Shown here: positions 7,982 through 16,312 of the stretch, piece after piece | Layout of the letters: every line of letters begins with the position of its first letter | Numbering within the stretch: position 1 is the stretch's first letter | Made by a program: the position numbers and the translations under genes | From: Deinococcus aquaedulcis | GTDB lineage: Bacteria; Deinococcota; Deinococci; Deinococcales; Deinococcaceae | Length of the DNA stretch: 64,000 nucleotides | Reading direction: 5' to 3' | Assembly (NCBI RefSeq): GCF_019693445.1 | Contig: NZ_JAHRBL010000004.1 | Location: forward strand, 1 to 64,000 | Notes under the pieces: model-generated | Databases searched by the model: none | The model's input: the letters and a program-made list of their open reading frames with translations, nothing else | What the model was told of the DNA's origin: nothing

Positions 7982-9814
7982 ATGCCCACCCCCCTGCCGC
8001 TGGAGGAACTTGCCGCCCTGCCCACCATCCTTGGCCTGGTCGTGTCCCCTGACGGCGAGCAGGTGGCCTTTTACGCCGACTGGACGGGCCGCTTTGAGCT
8101 GTATACCCTGCATCTGGGCACCCGCGAGCAGCGCCAGCACACCAACGGCGAGCTGCCGCGCACACCACGCACCGTGCCGGTCTGGGGCGCCGACAGCGCC
8201 CGCCTGTTTTTTGCCCGTGACGAGGGCGGCGATGAGCGCACCGCCCTGTTTGAGCTCCCTCTGGAGGGCGGCGCCGTCCGCCCGCTGTTCCACGCGCCGG
8301 GCAGCATGGATTACCCCGTTCAGGCGCACCCGAACGGCGCGCACCTGCTGGTCAACTCCACGCGGGGTGGGCAGCTGAACGTGTGGCGCTATGACCTGCG
8401 GGCAGAGGGCGAGGCCGCCTGGACCCCCCTGACCCAGCTCCCCAACACCACGCAGGCCGTGGCCTACAGCCCGGACGGCACCCGGATCAGCCTGAACACC
8501 AACGAGAGCCCCAACCTGCGGAACCTGGACGCCTATGTGCTGGACGAGGGTGCGGCCAGCCCGCGACGGGTGTGGCAGGTACGCGAGGGCAGCCGCGACA
8601 GCGCCGGGCACTGGCACCCACAGGGTGAGCAGCTGGCCGTGAGCAGCGACGCCGACGGCCACAGCCGCGCCGGCATTCTGAGGCTGGGCAGCGGTGAGGT
8701 GCGGTGGCTGACCCCGGCCGATGGTCAGACAGAGGAAACGCCCGGGCATTTCTCGCCAGACGGCCAGTGGTTACTGGTCACCCGCAGCGAACACAGTGCC
8801 GCGCTGCCCGTGCTGTACGCCACGGCAGGTGGAGAGGCGCGCACCTTGCACCTGCCGCCCGGCCTGACGGTGGGCGGCCAGTTTGCCCTGGGGGGCCGGG
8901 CGCTGCTGCTGCGCCACACCACGACGACCACCCGCCCCGATACCCTGCTGTACGACCTGGAAACCGATACCTTTGAGGTGCTGATGGCGGCCGGGCACGG
9001 CACCCTGGACCCCGCGCACTTCACGCCGGGGCAGTACATTCATTACCCCACCACGGATGGGCTGGAGGTCCCCGCCATCCTGTACACCCCCCAGGGCCTG
9101 AGCCCGGAAGCGCGCCACCCCGCACTGATCTGCGCACATGGCGGGCCCACCGCGCAGTTTTTCCGGGCCTTCAACGCCGAACTCCAGTATCTGGCCAGCC
9201 TGGGCTACACCATCCTGTGCCCCAACGTGCGCGGCAGCACCGGCTACGGCGTGGCGTGGCGCGACGCCAACCTGAAAGACTGGGGCGGGCGCGACCTGGC
9301 CGACATTGCGGCTGGGGCGCAGTACCTGCGTGGGCTGCCCCATGTGGACCCGGCGCGAATTGGGCTCTTTGGGGTCAGCTACGGCGGCTACCTGTCGTAC
9401 CTGGCGCCGGTGAAGTACCCGGACCTGTTCAAGGTCAGCGTGCCCATCGTGGGCATCACCGACCTGCACCAGTTGCACGCCGACAACAGCCGCGACATGC
9501 CGCAACTGGGCTATTACTTCCGCACCATGATGGGTGACCCGGTCGAGGACGCCGAACTGTGGCGCGACCGCAGCGCGGTGACCCACGCGCACGCCCTGAA
9601 GGCCCACCTCTTCATGATGCACGGCGCCAACGACCCCCGCTGTCCGGTCAATCAGGCACGCGGTTTCCGGGATGCCCTGCTGGCCACCGGGAAGCAGGAA
9701 GGCCAGGATTTCGAGTACATCGAGTTCGCGGACCAGGGGCACGGCACCGCCGATATTGAAGGCAAAACGCGCAGCTACCGGCTGCTGGCCGACTATCTGG
9801 GGCGGCGACTTTAG
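7982..9814 (+). CDS. S9 family prolyl-oligopeptidase-like serine peptidase
   Basis: A 610-residue protein with an N-terminal beta-propeller (residues ~25-360, WD40/TolB-like repeats such as YSPDGTRIS) and a C-terminal alpha/beta hydrolase. The triad is visible: Ser466 in GVSYGG, Asp551 in HGANDPRCP, His587 in DQGHG. It resembles acylaminoacyl peptidases, which cut short peptides or N-acylated residues in the cytoplasm; no signal peptide is seen. I chose the ATG at 7982 because CACACT, a variant -10 box, ends five bases before it; an in-frame ATG exists at 7967. Confidence 0.9.
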   Translation: MPTPLPLEELAALPTILGLVVSPDGEQVAFYADWTGRFELYTLHLGTREQRQHTNGELPRTPRTVPVWGADSARLFFARDEGGDERTALFELPLEGGAVRPLFHAPGSMDYPVQAHPNGAHLLVNSTRGGQLNVWRYDLRAEGEAAWTPLTQLPNTTQAVAYSPDGTRISLNTNESPNLRNLDAYVLDEGAASPRRVWQVREGSRDSAGHWHPQGEQLAVSSDADGHSRAGILRLGSGEVRWLTPADGQTEETPGHFSPDGQWLLVTRSEHSAALPVLYATAGGEARTLHLPPGLTVGGQFALGGRALLLRHTTTTTRPDTLLYDLETDTFEVLMAAGHGTLDPAHFTPGQYIHYPTTDGLEVPAILYTPQGLSPEARHPALICAHGGPTAQFFRAFNAELQYLASLGYTILCPNVRGSTGYGVAWRDANLKDWGGRDLADIAAGAQYLRGLPHVDPARIGLFGVSYGGYLSYLAPVKYPDLFKVSVPIVGITDLHQLHADNSRDMPQLGYYFRTMMGDPVEDAELWRDRSAVTHAHALKAHLFMMHGANDPRCPVNQARGFRDALLATGKQEGQDFEYIEFADQGHGTADIEGKTRSYRLLADYLGRRL

Positions 9815-9819
9815 GGCGC

Positions 9820-9825
9820 TACACT
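9820..9825 (+). promoter_or_regulatory. -10 box of a leaderless promoter (TACACT)
   Basis: TACACT lies six bases before the GTG start of the ion channel gene and just after the stop of the peptidase gene, so the channel has its own promoter. Confidence 0.6.
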
Positions 9826-9831
9826 GGGCCT

Positions 9832-10671
9832 GTGAGCCACACTGCAGATCGCCGCGCTCCGTGGCGGGCCGCGCTGGGCGACATCATCTACAACGCCGAC
9901 ACGCCCGCTGGGCGGCTGTTCGACCTGTTTCTGATCGCCGCCATTCTGGTGAGCGTGCTGGCGGTCATGCTGGACAGCGTGGCGCCCTTCCGGGCCCGGC
10001 ACGCGGCGGCGCTGGACGCGGTGGAGTGGGCGCTGACGGGCCTGTTTTCCCTGGAATACCTGCTGCGGCTGATTACCGCGCGCCGGGCGTGGCATTACGC
10101 CCGCAGTTTCTTTGGCGTGGTGGACCTGCTGTCTATTCTGCCGGCCTACCTGGCGCTGCTTCTGCCCGGCGCCCAGTACCTGCTGATTATCCGCGTGCTG
10201 CGGTTGCTGCGCATTTTCCGGGTGCTGAAACTGGTGCGCTACCTCAGCGAGGCCAGTGTGCTGACGCGGGCGCTGCAGGCCAGCCTCGCCAAGATCACGG
10301 TGTTTCTAGCAGTGGTGCTGACATTGGTGGTGATTCTGGGCACCCTGATGTACGTGGTAGAAGGCCCCCAGCACGGCTTTACCAGCATTCCCACCAGCAT
10401 CTACTGGGCGATTGTCACGCTCACCACCGTGGGTTACGGCGACATTGCCCCCAAGACGCCACTGGGCAAGGGTCTGGCCTCGCTGGTGATGATTCTGGGT
10501 TACGGGATCATTGCGGTGCCCACCGGCATTGTGACTGTGGGGCTGACCCAGGCGCAGCGCAGCGCCCGCCGTGAAGCCGCGCCGGCCGTGACCTGCGCGC
10601 GCTGTGGCCTCTCGCCCCACGAGCCTGACGCCCGGTACTGCCGCCGCTGTGGCGAGGGGCTGCCCACCTGA
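9832..10671 (+). CDS. Voltage-gated-type potassium channel with C-terminal zinc ribbon
   Basis: A 279-residue six-helix ion channel. The S4 segment carries spaced arginines (IIRVLRLLRIFRVLKLVRY, residues ~121-139). The pore loop holds the K+ filter TVGYGD at ~198-203, followed by the last helix. It therefore likely conducts potassium across the inner membrane. Unusually, the tail (residues ~255-277) contains two CxxC knuckles (CARCG and CRRCG), a small zinc ribbon. This may be a cytoplasmic sensor or assembly domain. The start is a GTG placed by the TACACT box. Confidence 0.9.
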   Translation: MSHTADRRAPWRAALGDIIYNADTPAGRLFDLFLIAAILVSVLAVMLDSVAPFRARHAAALDAVEWALTGLFSLEYLLRLITARRAWHYARSFFGVVDLLSILPAYLALLLPGAQYLLIIRVLRLLRIFRVLKLVRYLSEASVLTRALQASLAKITVFLAVVLTLVVILGTLMYVVEGPQHGFTSIPTSIYWAIVTLTTVGYGDIAPKTPLGKGLASLVMILGYGIIAVPTGIVTVGLTQAQRSARREAAPAVTCARCGLSPHEPDARYCRRCGEGLPT

Positions 10672-10783
10672 CGGAGGGGCTGGGGGAGAGGGTGAAGGTC
10701 CTCTGGCGCCTGCGCCCCACGGCGGACCCGGAGGTGCCCATCTGGCGGATGACCCCGGCCACCTGCCCCGTCACACTGGCGCC

Positions 10784-11320
10784 ATGAACGACCGCACCCT
10801 CTCCAAGCGCCTCTCGTACCTGCTGCGCCACGCCCCGCACGAAGCCGGCCTGACCCTGGCCCTCGGCGGCTGGGTGCCGCTGGAGCCCCTGCTGGCCCAC
10901 CTGCGCGTGACCCGCGCCGATGTGGAGCGCGTGGTGGCCGGCAACGACAAACAACGGTTCAGCCTGCGCGGCGACCAGATTCGCGCCAACCAGGGCCACA
11001 GCGTGCCCGTGGACCTGGACCTGTTGCCCCAGACGCCCCCAGAAGTCCTTTACCACGGCACCCATCCCGCCGCCCTGGCGGCCATTGTGCAGGGCGGTCT
11101 GCGCGCCATGAGCCGTCACCATGTCCACCTCTCGGCTGACCGCGAAACCGCTGTCCGCGTGGGCGCGCGCCGGGGCAAGCCCGTGGTCCTGACCGTGCGC
11201 GCCGGGGCCATGCACGCCGCCGGCCACGTCTTTTACTGCAGCGAGAACGGGGTGTGGCTGGTGGACCGGGTGCCGCCTGAATTTCTGGCCCAGTCAGCCG
11301 CTTACACTGGGCCACCATGA
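10784..11320 (+). CDS. kptA: RNA 2'-phosphotransferase KptA/Tpt1
   Basis: A 178-residue KptA/Tpt1-family enzyme. It moves an internal RNA 2'-phosphate to NAD+, giving ADP-ribose 1'',2''-cyclic phosphate and nicotinamide. The family blocks are present: SKRLSYLLRHAPHEAGL at the N-terminus, KQRFSLRGDQIRANQGHS in the middle, then YHGTH and HVHLSAD. In bacteria no obvious splicing-derived substrate is known, so the role is open. CACACT lies six bases before the ATG. The stop overlaps the next start as ATGA. Confidence 0.93.
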   Translation: MNDRTLSKRLSYLLRHAPHEAGLTLALGGWVPLEPLLAHLRVTRADVERVVAGNDKQRFSLRGDQIRANQGHSVPVDLDLLPQTPPEVLYHGTHPAALAAIVQGGLRAMSRHHVHLSADRETAVRVGARRGKPVVLTVRAGAMHAAGHVFYCSENGVWLVDRVPPEFLAQSAAYTGPP

Positions 11321-12078
11321 CCTCTTCTCCCTGGCTGATCACCGGCTTGAACGGCACCCTGGCGCCGCATGTGGCCCGGGTGCTGGGCGAACAGGGGCAG
11401 GCGGTGGTGGCCTGGGGCCGCCACCTCACCCCGCCCGACGACGCACTGGCCGCCGGGGCGTTCCTGGCCGCCACCCGCCCGCAGGGCATCTTTCATCTGG
11501 CCATCGGCAGTGAGGCTTGGGCGGCGCAACTGGCACGCCACGCAGCGGATCATGGGGTGCCGTTCGTGCTGACGAGCACCGCCATGGTGTTTCACCACGA
11601 CCCCAACGGGCCGCACCGCCCACACGACCCGCGCACGTCCCAGGAGGGCTACGGCCAGCTGAAGATTCGCACCGAGGACGCGGTGCAGGCCGCCAACCCC
11701 CGCGCGGTGCTGGCCCGCATTGGCTGGCAGATGGACCCAGGCGGCCAGGGCAACAACATGGTGGCCCACTTGGACGCCCAGCACGCTGAGCACGGCCGAA
11801 TTCGTGCCAGCCGTCACTGGATTCCAGCCTGCTCGTTGATGGCTGACACTGCCCGCGCGTTGGTGGCCCTGGCACAGGAAGGTGCTTCGGGCCCGGTGCA
11901 TCTGGACAGCAACGCCCACGACGCCCTGCCCTTTCCGGAGGTGGTGCGGCGATTGGCCCACACCCTGAACCTGTCCTGGGAGGTGGAGGAGACCGAGGAT
12001 TACCACCACGATCAGCGGCTTCTGGATCCAGTAGAGCGGCTGCCCCGGTTGTCCGAACGGTTGAGCCTAGTGCGCTGA
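11317..12078 (+). CDS. RmlD-like NAD(P)-dependent sugar-nucleotide reductase
   Basis: A 253-residue short-chain (extended SDR) protein. The N-terminal nucleotide-binding motif is ITGLNGTLAPHVA and the catalytic YxxxK is YGQLK near residue 112. The closest family is RmlD/dTDP-4-dehydrorhamnose reductase ('sugar nucleotide-binding protein'), though the protein is somewhat short and no other rhamnose genes are near. It overlaps kptA by four bases and also has a TACACT box inside the end of kptA (11303-11308). Substrate unknown. Confidence 0.8.
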   Translation: MTSSPWLITGLNGTLAPHVARVLGEQGQAVVAWGRHLTPPDDALAAGAFLAATRPQGIFHLAIGSEAWAAQLARHAADHGVPFVLTSTAMVFHHDPNGPHRPHDPRTSQEGYGQLKIRTEDAVQAANPRAVLARIGWQMDPGGQGNNMVAHLDAQHAEHGRIRASRHWIPACSLMADTARALVALAQEGASGPVHLDSNAHDALPFPEVVRRLAHTLNLSWEVEETEDYHHDQRLLDPVERLPRLSERLSLVR

Positions 12079-12219
12079 GCCCAGTGCCCTGCAGTTGAGA
12101 CGGGCGACGTGAACAGCAAAGGGGACACCACCAGCGGCTCCGCGTTCCAGGCGGCTGATCCGGTGGAGCCCCACGCCCTGGCCGCCCCAGGTGCGCCTGC
12201 CCTGGCCGGCGGCAGACGC

Positions 12220-12225
12220 TAGCCT
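12220..12225 (+). promoter_or_regulatory. -10 box of a leaderless promoter (TAGCCT)
   Basis: TAGCCT lies six bases before the ATG of the sirtuin gene; no ribosome binding site is visible. Confidence 0.6.
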
Positions 12226-12231
12226 GGGGCC

Positions 12232-12972
12232 ATGACGCCCGAACAGGCCCGCGCCGCCCTGAATGCCGCTTCCCGCGTGGCCGTGCTGACCGGCGCGGGC
12301 GTGAGCGCCGAGAGCGGTATTCCCACCTTCCGCGACGCCCAGACCGGGCACTGGGCCCGCTTTCGCCCCGAGGATCTGGCCAGCCCCGGGGCCTACCTTC
12401 AGAATCCCGAGCTGGTGTGGGAGTGGTACGCCGGGCGCTACCGCGATGTGCTGGCCGCCCAGCCGGGCGGCGCCCATGTGCGGCTGGCCGAATTGGAACG
12501 GCGCAAGGGCCAGGGCTTTTTCCTGGCCACGCAGAACGTGGACGGCCTGCACGGGCGCGCGGGGAGCGGCCAGGGGGGTGGGCGCATGGTCGAACTGCAC
12601 GGCAATCTGGTCAGCGGGCGCGACGAGGTGACGGGCGAAGTCTTTCCCCTGCCCGCGCCGGATGAACTGGTCACGCCGCCCACCTCGCCCCGGGGCCACC
12701 GCATGCGCCCCAACGTGGTGTGGTTTGGCGAATTCCTGCCCGAAGACGCCCTGGCCGACGCGCAGCTGGCCTTTGCCCAGGCCGAGGTCGCGCTGGTGAT
12801 CGGCACCAGCGGCGTGGTGTACCCGGCGGCGGGGCTGGCTTTTAAAACCCTGAACCGGGGCGGCGTGGTCATTGAACTCAACCCCGAACCCACCGAACTG
12901 ACCCCCCACGTCACCTTCAGCCTGCGCGACGTGGCCTCGCGCGGCCTGGACACCCTGATGGGCCCGGCCTGA
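12232..12972 (+). CDS. SIR2-family NAD-dependent protein deacylase lacking zinc cysteines
   Basis: A 246-residue sirtuin that removes acyl groups from lysine using NAD+. The Rossmann motif GAGVSAESGIPTFR is at 21-34, TQNVDGLH at 100-107, and the catalytic His at 123. The lid has Tyr66 and Arg69 (WYAGR), the Y-x-x-R pair that class III sirtuins use to bind succinyl or malonyl lysine. The loop at ~127-158, where the four zinc cysteines normally sit, contains none, and the whole protein has no cysteine. Fold and activity without zinc are inferred; RPNVVWFGE after the loop is intact. Confidence 0.9.
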   Translation: MTPEQARAALNAASRVAVLTGAGVSAESGIPTFRDAQTGHWARFRPEDLASPGAYLQNPELVWEWYAGRYRDVLAAQPGGAHVRLAELERRKGQGFFLATQNVDGLHGRAGSGQGGGRMVELHGNLVSGRDEVTGEVFPLPAPDELVTPPTSPRGHRMRPNVVWFGEFLPEDALADAQLAFAQAEVALVIGTSGVVYPAAGLAFKTLNRGGVVIELNPEPTELTPHVTFSLRDVASRGLDTLMGPA

Positions 12973-13146
12973 AGCGGGTGGCCCGGGGCCCGGCCACTCC
13001 GGGCGCTGCGGGCACAATGGCCGCCAGTTCCACCCACGGGCCAAACGACGGCCCTTCGACGCCGTTGGGCCGCTGTCTTTCTAGAACATGCCCATCGTTC
13101 GCCCCAGATCCACAGAGGACTGGCCCTTCAATGCATCTGGGTTCTC

Positions 13147-14145
13147 CTATCTCGCGGGTGCCCGCGCGGCATCCTGGGCCCGGTGCCACCAGTTCACCTG
13201 GGCCTGGACCAGTGGGCCACTCAGGGCGTCAGCGGCGGGCAGTTCGTTCACGCCGAACCAGCCCACCTCCAGCACCTCGCCGGGCTGCGGCACCAGCTCG
13301 CCGCTGACCCCCTGGGCGCGGTACAGCACCGACACGTTGTCCACTATGTCCCCGTTGGGGTAGGTGAAGCGGTATTCGGGCCCAGCGAACATGTCCAGGG
13401 GCGTCAGGGTCTGCGCGCGCAGGCCGGTTTCTTCGAGCAACTCGCGCGCGGCCGTCTCCTCGAAGTGCTCGCCGGGTTCCAGAAAGCCGCCCGGCAGGGT
13501 CCAGCGCCGGGTGTGGCCGTGGCGCAGCAGGAGCAGCCGGCCCTCGTCATCGGTGACCAGCACGCTGGCGCCGGGGGCCGGCCAGGGCCGTGGCCCGATC
13601 ACCCGGCGCAGGTCCAGCAGAAAGTGGCCGGCTGGGGGCGGCGGCGGGGTGGGGGTTAGGGGCAGGGGAGGCAGGCCCGCCCAGCCGCGCAGCAAGGTCA
13701 TGGACGCGCGGTTGGCATTGCTGCTCAGCGGGGGCAACTCGTCCAGCCGAAACCAGCGCAGCTCCAGGGTTTCGCCGCTGTCGTCGGGCTGGGCGCGGTC
13801 CAGCGCCGACGCGGGCAGGGTGCCGTGGGCCCGCAGCCCCACCACGTAAATCTCGTCGCCGTGCGGGTAGCGGTGGTACAGCTCCGGGCCACTCTGCAGG
13901 CCGTCCGGCAGCGGCAGCAGGCGCAGGTTCTCGCAGTGCAGGCCGGTTTCTTCGAGCAGCTCGCGCCGCGCGCCGCTCAGAAAGTCCTCGCCGGGGTTCA
14001 GGGCGCCGCCGGGCTCGCTCCACAGGCCGTCGTCGCCCCGGCGCTGCAGCAGCACCCGGCCCTGTTCATCCTGCAGCAGGACGCCCACGGCGGCGCCCAC
14101 CAGGGGGCGGGTGCCCCACACCTTGCGCAGTGCCATCAGGTTCAT
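13147..14145 (-). CDS. Protein with two tandem Nudix hydrolase domains
   Basis: A 332-residue protein made of two complete Nudix domains joined by a proline-rich linker (residues ~159-172). Nudix box 1 spans 47-69 (GALNPGE, then RELLEETGL) and box 2 spans 220-242 (GFLEPGE, then RELLEETGL). All metal-binding glutamates are present in both. The family hydrolyses nucleoside diphosphates linked to another group. Substrates cannot be read from sequence. I take the ATG at 14145; a GTG three codons earlier is the alternative. The gene diverges from the next within 30 bases. Confidence 0.88.
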   Translation of the reverse strand: MNLMALRKVWGTRPLVGAAVGVLLQDEQGRVLLQRRGDDGLWSEPGGALNPGEDFLSGARRELLEETGLHCENLRLLPLPDGLQSGPELYHRYPHGDEIYVVGLRAHGTLPASALDRAQPDDSGETLELRWFRLDELPPLSSNANRASMTLLRGWAGLPPLPLTPTPPPPPAGHFLLDLRRVIGPRPWPAPGASVLVTDDEGRLLLLRHGHTRRWTLPGGFLEPGEHFEETAARELLEETGLRAQTLTPLDMFAGPEYRFTYPNGDIVDNVSVLYRAQGVSGELVPQPGEVLEVGWFGVNELPAADALSGPLVQAQVNWWHRAQDAARAPAR

Positions 14146-14157
14146 GGCGCCCACCCT

Positions 14158-14167
14158 ACGCTAGCCT
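14158..14167. promoter_or_regulatory. Overlapping divergent -10 boxes
   Basis: The ten bases ACGCTAGCCT hold TAGCCT on the plus strand (seven bases before the GTG at 14175) and TAGCGT on the minus strand, facing the Nudix gene. The two polymerase sites overlap around the palindrome GCTAGC, so the two genes should compete or be co-regulated. Confidence 0.5.
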
Positions 14168-14174
14168 GCGGGGC

Positions 14175-15392
14175 GTGACGACCAACTTTCGGCGGGGGAA
14201 CGCCATCCTGATCGTCTCCAACGGGTACGCCGAGGACCTGATCGGGGCGGCCCTGGCGCGCGAACTGGTGCGGGCCGGGCGGGGGCCCGTGCTGGCCCTG
14301 CCCCTGGTGGGCGAGGGCCGCGCCTACGTGGGCGCCGCCGAGGTGCAGGGCCCTCCCCTCAGCCTGCCGTCTGGCGGCTTTCCCTTTGGCAGCGTGGCGA
14401 ACCTGCGCGCCGACCTGCGCGCGGGGCTGCTGACCGTGTCGCTGCGGCAGTGGGCGGCGGCGCGGCGCCTGGGCACCCAGGCCGGGCAGGTGATCGTGGT
14501 GGGTGACACCTACGCCCTGCTGGTGGGTACCCTGGCCGCGCGGGCCCAGCCGGTGCCCCCCGGCGCGCGCCTGCCCCTGACCCACCTGCAGCCGCTGGTC
14601 TCGGTGCACTACGCGCGCGGCATGTCCTGGGGCGCCCACCTGCGCGAACTCAACGCCCTGGGCGCCAACCTCTTTATGCCCTGGGAGGTGGCGCTGGCCC
14701 GGCAGGCGCGCCGGGTCTACACCCGCGACCAGCCCTCGGCGGCGCACTTGGCCCGGCGCGGGGTAAACGCCGTGTACCGGGGCAGCTTTGCCATGGACAT
14801 CCTGCCCCCGCCGGAACGCGACCTTCCGCCACTGCTGGATGGCCGCCCTCTGCTGGCCCTGCTGCCCGGCCAGCGTGGCGACGCGGCCTTTTCCCTCCCC
14901 ATCATGCTGGAGGCCGCCGCTGCCCTGCCCGAGCTGCAGGGCGTGGTGGCCTTCGCCCAGCCCTTCTCGGAATTGCCGCCGCTGCCTGGCTGGACGGTAG
15001 AAGCGGTGAACGACGCCACCCTGTGGCTGTCGCGCGGCCCCGTGCGGGTGCTCGTGGTGCGCGGGGCCTTTGCCGCTGTGGTGCGCCGCGCGGCCCTGGC
15101 GCTGGGTACCGCTGGCACCGCCGCTGAGCAGGCCGCTGGGCTGGGTGTGCCCGTGATTGGCTTTCCCACGCCGGGGCCGCAGTACGTGGCGGGATTTGCC
15201 CGCCGCCAGGGCCGGCTGCTGGGGCGCGCGCTGACCGTGGTGGCCCCAGACCCCGGGGCCGTGGCCCAGGCCGCCCGCCACCTGCTGACGAGGCCCCGGC
15301 TGTTCGCAGCGGCGGCCCGCGACGGCCAGGAGCGCATTGGCGCGCCCGGAGCCCTGGCAGCGGTGGCAGCAGAGCTGGAAGAACTGAACTGA
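14175..15392 (+). CDS. Lipid-A-disaccharide synthase-related protein
   Basis: A 405-residue protein of the 'lipid-A-disaccharide synthase-related' (LpxB-like, GT-B fold) group found in Deinococcus and cyanobacteria, which lack classical lipid A. Landmarks are ILIVSNGYAEDLIGAALA at the N-terminus, VIVVGDTYALLVG near residue 110, and the C-terminal GTAGTAAEQAAGLGVPVIGF, the nucleotide-sugar side of the fold. It probably transfers or trims a sugar on an envelope lipid; the substrate is unknown. The GTG start follows TAGCCT by seven bases. Confidence 0.82.
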   Translation: MTTNFRRGNAILIVSNGYAEDLIGAALARELVRAGRGPVLALPLVGEGRAYVGAAEVQGPPLSLPSGGFPFGSVANLRADLRAGLLTVSLRQWAAARRLGTQAGQVIVVGDTYALLVGTLAARAQPVPPGARLPLTHLQPLVSVHYARGMSWGAHLRELNALGANLFMPWEVALARQARRVYTRDQPSAAHLARRGVNAVYRGSFAMDILPPPERDLPPLLDGRPLLALLPGQRGDAAFSLPIMLEAAAALPELQGVVAFAQPFSELPPLPGWTVEAVNDATLWLSRGPVRVLVVRGAFAAVVRRAALALGTAGTAAEQAAGLGVPVIGFPTPGPQYVAGFARRQGRLLGRALTVVAPDPGAVAQAARHLLTRPRLFAAAARDGQERIGAPGALAAVAAELEELN

Positions 15393-15420
15393 GGGCGGAT
15401 TCCAGGTGACCACAGGAGAA

Positions 15421-15448
15421 GCCCTCTGCGGTAAGCGACCCAGAGGGC
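15421..15448. other. Hairpin between convergent genes
   Basis: GCCCTCTG at 15421-15428 pairs perfectly with CAGAGGGC at 15441-15448 across a 12-base loop. There is no T-run, so it may be a weak or factor-dependent terminator. Confidence 0.4.
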
Positions 15449-15504
15449 AACAACCTCAACCACGGGGCGCTTTTGGCGATGGCGTGGAGCGGGAATCGCC
15501 CCTC

Positions 15505-16206
15505 TTACGCCCAGCCGCTCTGCAACAGCGCCCGCGTTTCGGCCACGGCTTCCTGCCAGATGCGCTGCATTTCGCGGTCGGGGCGGCGGTGCAGGCCGCC
15601 AAAGTTGCCGTCGCCCAGGCGGGCACGCACCTCGGCCGGCGGCAACTGGCGCAGGGCCCCCAGATCCACCATCGGCTTGCGCTCCTCGGGGGCGCTGACC
15701 CCTTCCAGGCGGGTCCAGGGAAAACTTTCCATCCAGCTGGCGTGGCTGGCCAGTTCGTCGGTGGCCTGCACGGCGGCCCAGGTGCGCGGCGCGTTCCACC
15801 AGTTGTGCCACTGCACCCGCGCGGCTGGGTGCCGGGCCAACCATTCGCCCAGCCAGCCCTGGGCCGGGGCGTTGCCGCCGTGGCCGTTGACCACCAGGAG
15901 GCGCCGGAAGCCCTGCGCATACAGGCCGCCCAGCAGGTCGTCCAGCAGGGCGAGGTAGGTGGTGGTGCGCACGCTCAGGGTGCCTGGGTAGGCGCTGAAG
16001 GTGGGCGTGATGCCGTAGGGCAGCGCGGGAAACACCGGGACGCCCAGGTCCTCGGCCGCCTCGCGCGCCACCCGCTCGGCCAGCAGGGTATCGGTGGCCA
16101 GACTCAGGGTGGCGTGCTGCTCGGTGCAGCCCAGCGGCAGCACGCAGCGGTCATCCTGGGCCAGATACGCCTCGACCATCTGCCAGTTCATCTCCTGAAT
16201 GCGCAT
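15505..16206 (-). CDS. Creatininase-family amidohydrolase
   Basis: A 233-residue creatininase/MftE-like metal amidohydrolase. Diagnostic blocks are VLPLGCTEQHATLSLATDTLLAE (residues ~17-39, with the metal Glu, His and Asp) and LLVVNGHGGNAPAQGWL near 130. Family members cleave cyclic amides such as creatinine, or formamide groups in pyrimidine and riboflavin-like pathways. No neighbour indicates the substrate. The ATG lies five bases after TAGCGT on the minus strand. Confidence 0.88.
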   Translation of the reverse strand: MRIQEMNWQMVEAYLAQDDRCVLPLGCTEQHATLSLATDTLLAERVAREAAEDLGVPVFPALPYGITPTFSAYPGTLSVRTTTYLALLDDLLGGLYAQGFRRLLVVNGHGGNAPAQGWLGEWLARHPAARVQWHNWWNAPRTWAAVQATDELASHASWMESFPWTRLEGVSAPEERKPMVDLGALRQLPPAEVRARLGDGNFGGLHRRPDREMQRIWQEAVAETRALLQSGWA

Positions 16207-16211
16207 GGGCT

Positions 16212-16217
16212 ACGCTA
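16212..16217 (-). promoter_or_regulatory. -10 box of a leaderless promoter (TAGCGT)
   Basis: On the minus strand TAGCGT lies five bases before the ATG of the creatininase-like gene. Confidence 0.5.
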
Positions 16218-16300
16218 GCGCAGACCTGGGCCCTAGATTTTTCACCCCCCTTCATCCACCCGGTTCGGACAAGGCCTGCCCGCGCGGGAAAGCCGCAGCG

Positions 16301-16306
16301 TAGCGT
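16301..16306 (+). promoter_or_regulatory. -10 box of a leaderless promoter (TAGCGT)
   Basis: TAGCGT lies six bases before the ATG at 16313. No SAM or T-box riboswitch is seen in the short gap to the divergent gene. Confidence 0.55.
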
Positions 16307-16312
16307 GAGCCC

